The translations under genes were made by a program, and so were the position numbers. This document shows positions 31,911 to 33,355 of a stretch of 33,355 nt of DNA, one piece after another (the first letter of the stretch is position 1; the number at the start of each line of letters is the position of its first letter). The notes beneath the pieces were generated by a model. That model was not told the origin of the DNA. It did no database searches and was given only the letters and a program-made list of their open reading frames with translations. Source of the stretch: Pseudomonadota bacterium (GTDB lineage: Bacteria > Bdellovibrionota_C > UBA2361 > SZUA-149 > DAOLCO01); assembly GCA_027487795.1 (NCBI GenBank), contig JAIYCX010000057.1:1-33355 (forward strand). The letters run 5' to 3'.

Positions 31911-31962
31911 ATGAGACCTTAAATTAGATATATAAATAAAAGTGGTTGTAAAAAAACTTTCT

Positions 31963-32361
31963 TTAATTATCTTTGTGATGTTCAGTAATATAATTTACTT
32001 GCTTAAGCAATCGACTATAAAATAAAGCATAAATACCGTATGAAAGAAAAATTGCGGCAATAGTAATTTCAAAGTAATTATAAAAATCGATTACTAACGT
32101 ACGAGGGAAATAACGTAAATTTCCACACAATAATACCAAATTAGTAAAAAACCATGCTAGTCTAAGTTCTAAAAAAATCTTTGATAGCCCAGTTAAAACT
32201 AACCCACTAAACAATCCAAGCCCAATAGAATAGATTATAACAGTATCTAAATTTTGTTCAGAAAAAAGATAAATAAGTAATGCTAAAATTATGACAGCAA
32301 TACTTATGTAATACATTTTTTGAGAATCTATATTTTTCTTATTGCCGTCAGATTGTTGCAT
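31963..32361 (-). CDS. Hypothetical small membrane protein
   Basis: 132 residues with four hydrophobic segments (about 17-34, 40-62, 67-85, 95-115). The N-terminus is hydrophilic and the C-terminus charged (NYITEHHKDN). No family was recognised. It lies 39 bp downstream of another four-helix membrane protein on the same strand, so the two are likely one operon. A Phe/Tyr-rich loop (LRYFPRTLVIDFYNYFE) joins the last two helices. Confidence 0.65.
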   Translation of the reverse strand: MQQSDGNKKNIDSQKMYYISIAVIILALLIYLFSEQNLDTVIIYSIGLGLFSGLVLTGLSKIFLELRLAWFFTNLVLLCGNLRYFPRTLVIDFYNYFEITIAAIFLSYGIYALFYSRLLKQVNYITEHHKDN

Positions 32362-32400
32362 AAAATACTTACTCTATAATTATAAATTGATAATATCTCG

Positions 32401-32820
32401 CTATGTATTATTTATCTCAAAGTATTTTTTAGAAAATCCCATTAACCCAACAAACAAGCCACAAATACAAATCAAATGTAAGGCAAATCTAATCTCCCGA
32501 AGATCAGCTGCTGCAGTTACTTGAGTACAACTGATAAAGATAAGACCAATTATCGACAATTTTACAACAATTCCAGAAGCACGTGAATCTGGATACCACC
32601 ACTTTTTTAAGTTCGTCTTATAAGTAATAATACCTACAACTAAAGCAATCATAAAAGCGCCTAGCATAATTGGACCGTATGTCATTAAAATAAGCAATAG
32701 CTCTTCGTACCAAAGTAAATTTTTATCTTTTACTAAATCAAAATTATATGAAGTCCAAGACAATAAACCAATCACAGATGATAAACTCATACGATTTAAT
32801 AACATAACTCTAAGCTTCAA
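32401..32820 (-). CDS. Hypothetical small membrane protein
   Basis: 139 residues with four hydrophobic segments (about 11-25, 38-66, 85-105, 112-130). ATG 32820 starts MKLRVMLLNRMSL; Met6 and Met11 are other possible starts, and no strong ribosome-binding site is seen. The segment KTNLKKWWYPDSRASG lies in a cytoplasmic-type loop. It is first of a two-gene unit with 31963-32361. No family was recognised. Confidence 0.62.
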   Translation of the reverse strand: MKLRVMLLNRMSLSSVIGLLSWTSYNFDLVKDKNLLWYEELLLILMTYGPIMLGAFMIALVVGIITYKTNLKKWWYPDSRASGIVVKLSIIGLIFISCTQVTAAADLREIRFALHLICICGLFVGLMGFSKKYFEINNT

Positions 32821-32920
32821 CTAACAAAATCAAGCTAATATAATTTGTAGTCCTATCTAAAACTTTTTCCATATTTTGTTTAATTATGAATTACAATATT
32901 AAGAATCCTAAGTAGAAATA

Positions 32921-32963
32921 GCGCGTGGGGCAAGAGTTATTGAAACCTGCCTCTTCGCAGATC
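32921..32963 (+). repeat. Family B repeat, truncated copy (left 43 bp)
   Basis: GGGGCAAGAG, then TATTGAAACCTGC and CTTCGCAGAT match the left end of the full copies at 29448 and 33191. The similarity stops abruptly at 32963, and the right three-quarters is missing. Confidence 0.88.
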
Positions 32964-32996
32964 ATACTATTACCCACAAACCTAACATTACCACCG

Positions 32997-33070
32997 TCTT
33001 CCTCGCGAAAGCGGGGATCCAGTAGTATTAATTTATTATGTCCTGGATCCCCGCTTTCGCGAGGAAGACA
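32997..33070. repeat. REP-type perfect palindrome (27-bp arms)
   Basis: The arms 32997-33023 and 33044-33070 are exact reverse complements around a 20-bp AT-rich loop. The arms contain GCGAAAGCGGGGATCCAG and its complement, the widespread proteobacterial REP/RAYT-associated palindrome type. No RAYT transposase gene is in the window. A decayed relative (TGGGTTCC..GAATGACG) may lie at 29640-29666. Confidence 0.9.
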
Positions 33071-33190
33071 AGTTAGAAAACAACGATATCCTAATACGAG
33101 GACAGACTCTTTCTCGAGGAAGACGGATGTGAAAATAATAATTTCGTAATAATCGTACAGAATCTTTTACAAGAAAGACTTGTAAAATTA

Positions 33191-33355
33191 GGCGGGGAAG
33201 GAGGTATTGAAACCTGCCGCTTCGCAGATGGCGAGGGGAGGTTGTTGAGTGGGCTTGATTTCGGAAACGACCTTGCTATGCAAGGGCTGTTCCGAAACAA
33301 GCGGTGGCTTCAGTTCGACACAAGAAGAGGCAGGTTTTAATACCTCTGGGGCGGG
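33191..33355 (+). repeat. Family B repeat, copy 2 (165 bp, reaching the window edge)
   Basis: Collinear with copy 1 over its whole length, with about two dozen differences concentrated in the left third. The internal stem is GCTTG/CAAGC here and GCTAG/CTAGC in copy 1, a compensated change. The window ends exactly where the element ends. A small hairpin TTTTACAAG/CTTGTAAAA (33165-33187) lies just before it. The rest of 32821-33355 shows no convincing gene. Confidence 0.92.

Noticed and set aside
32925..33149. 74-codon frame near the right edge
   Set aside because: It crosses the truncated family B copy and the REP palindrome; no gene signal remains.
24000..33355. Integron cassette array (toxin-antitoxin genes plus palindromic repeats)
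   Set aside because: Genes face both ways, the repeats do not follow each gene, and they lack the RYYYAAC/GTTRRRY ends of attC sites. No integrase is seen.
1..33355. CRISPR array, tRNA or rRNA genes, prophage structural genes
   Set aside because: No regularly spaced short repeats, no tRNA cloverleaf with a T-loop motif, and no phage or transposase proteins were seen in the reading.

Overview
The window is AT-rich and carries the genes of a Gram-negative bacterium, most likely a gammaproteobacterium. It has a CheY/CheZ pair, a PEP-CTERM protein and an O-glycosylation ligase of the exosortase-associated type, a TonB-dependent receptor, several lipoproteins, and anhydro-MurNAc kinase. No rRNA, tRNA, CRISPR array or complete transposase was seen. 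The right edge falls exactly at the end of a 165-bp repeat that is also present at 29.4 kb, so the window may be a whole contig that broke at a repeat.

Layout. 1-5.1 kb (minus): a glycosylation operon with a dolichol-phosphate-mannose-synthase-like GT2 followed by two large polytopic GT-C-like proteins, the last one running off the left edge. 5.2-8.7 kb: kbl, a PEP-CTERM protein on the other strand, then cheY-cheZ behind a possible sigma-28 promoter. 8.73-9.49 kb: 750 bp without a conventional gene, holding a strong promoter, a boxA-like element, three successive terminator-type hairpins and two micro-ORFs with good ribosome-binding sites. This is the best candidate here for an undescribed RNA locus. 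9.5-15.1 kb: an unknown gene, a HAD phosphatase, an SseB-like protein, a secreted Cys-containing protein, anmK and a 2OG-Fe(II) oxygenase. 15.2-15.98 kb: an unknown three-TM protein with a possible attenuator, bracketed by an inverted repeat. 15.97-18.25 kb (minus): a methyltransferase and the exosortase-type O-glycosylation ligase, whose real N-terminus appears to begin at an ATA codon. 18.4-19.4 kb: two unknown genes.

19.57-20.0 kb: two inverted copies of a ~150-bp multi-hairpin element. The copies differ in sequence, but the changes in their stems are compensatory. 20.1-24.4 kb: an acidic protein coupled to a YqaE/Pmp3 peptide, a TonB receptor split by one frameshift in a run of six A, a YitT-family protein and a DUF2231-like protein. 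24.4-33.4 kb: an accessory region with lipoproteins, a DUF6502 regulator-lipoprotein pair, and four toxin-antitoxin remnants or modules: Phd with a broken RelE, an orphan ribbon-helix-helix antitoxin, an apparently intact Phd-ParE pair, and a frameshifted HigA. It also holds a second repeat family (two full copies and one truncated copy, again with covarying stems) and a REP-type palindrome.

How the genes fit together. The glycosyltransferase operon, the methyltransferase/O-ligase pair and the PEP-CTERM protein suggest extracellular glycan assembly and exosortase-sorted glycoproteins. The rest of that system is not in the window. Functional calls rest on motifs recognised by eye; no database search was run.
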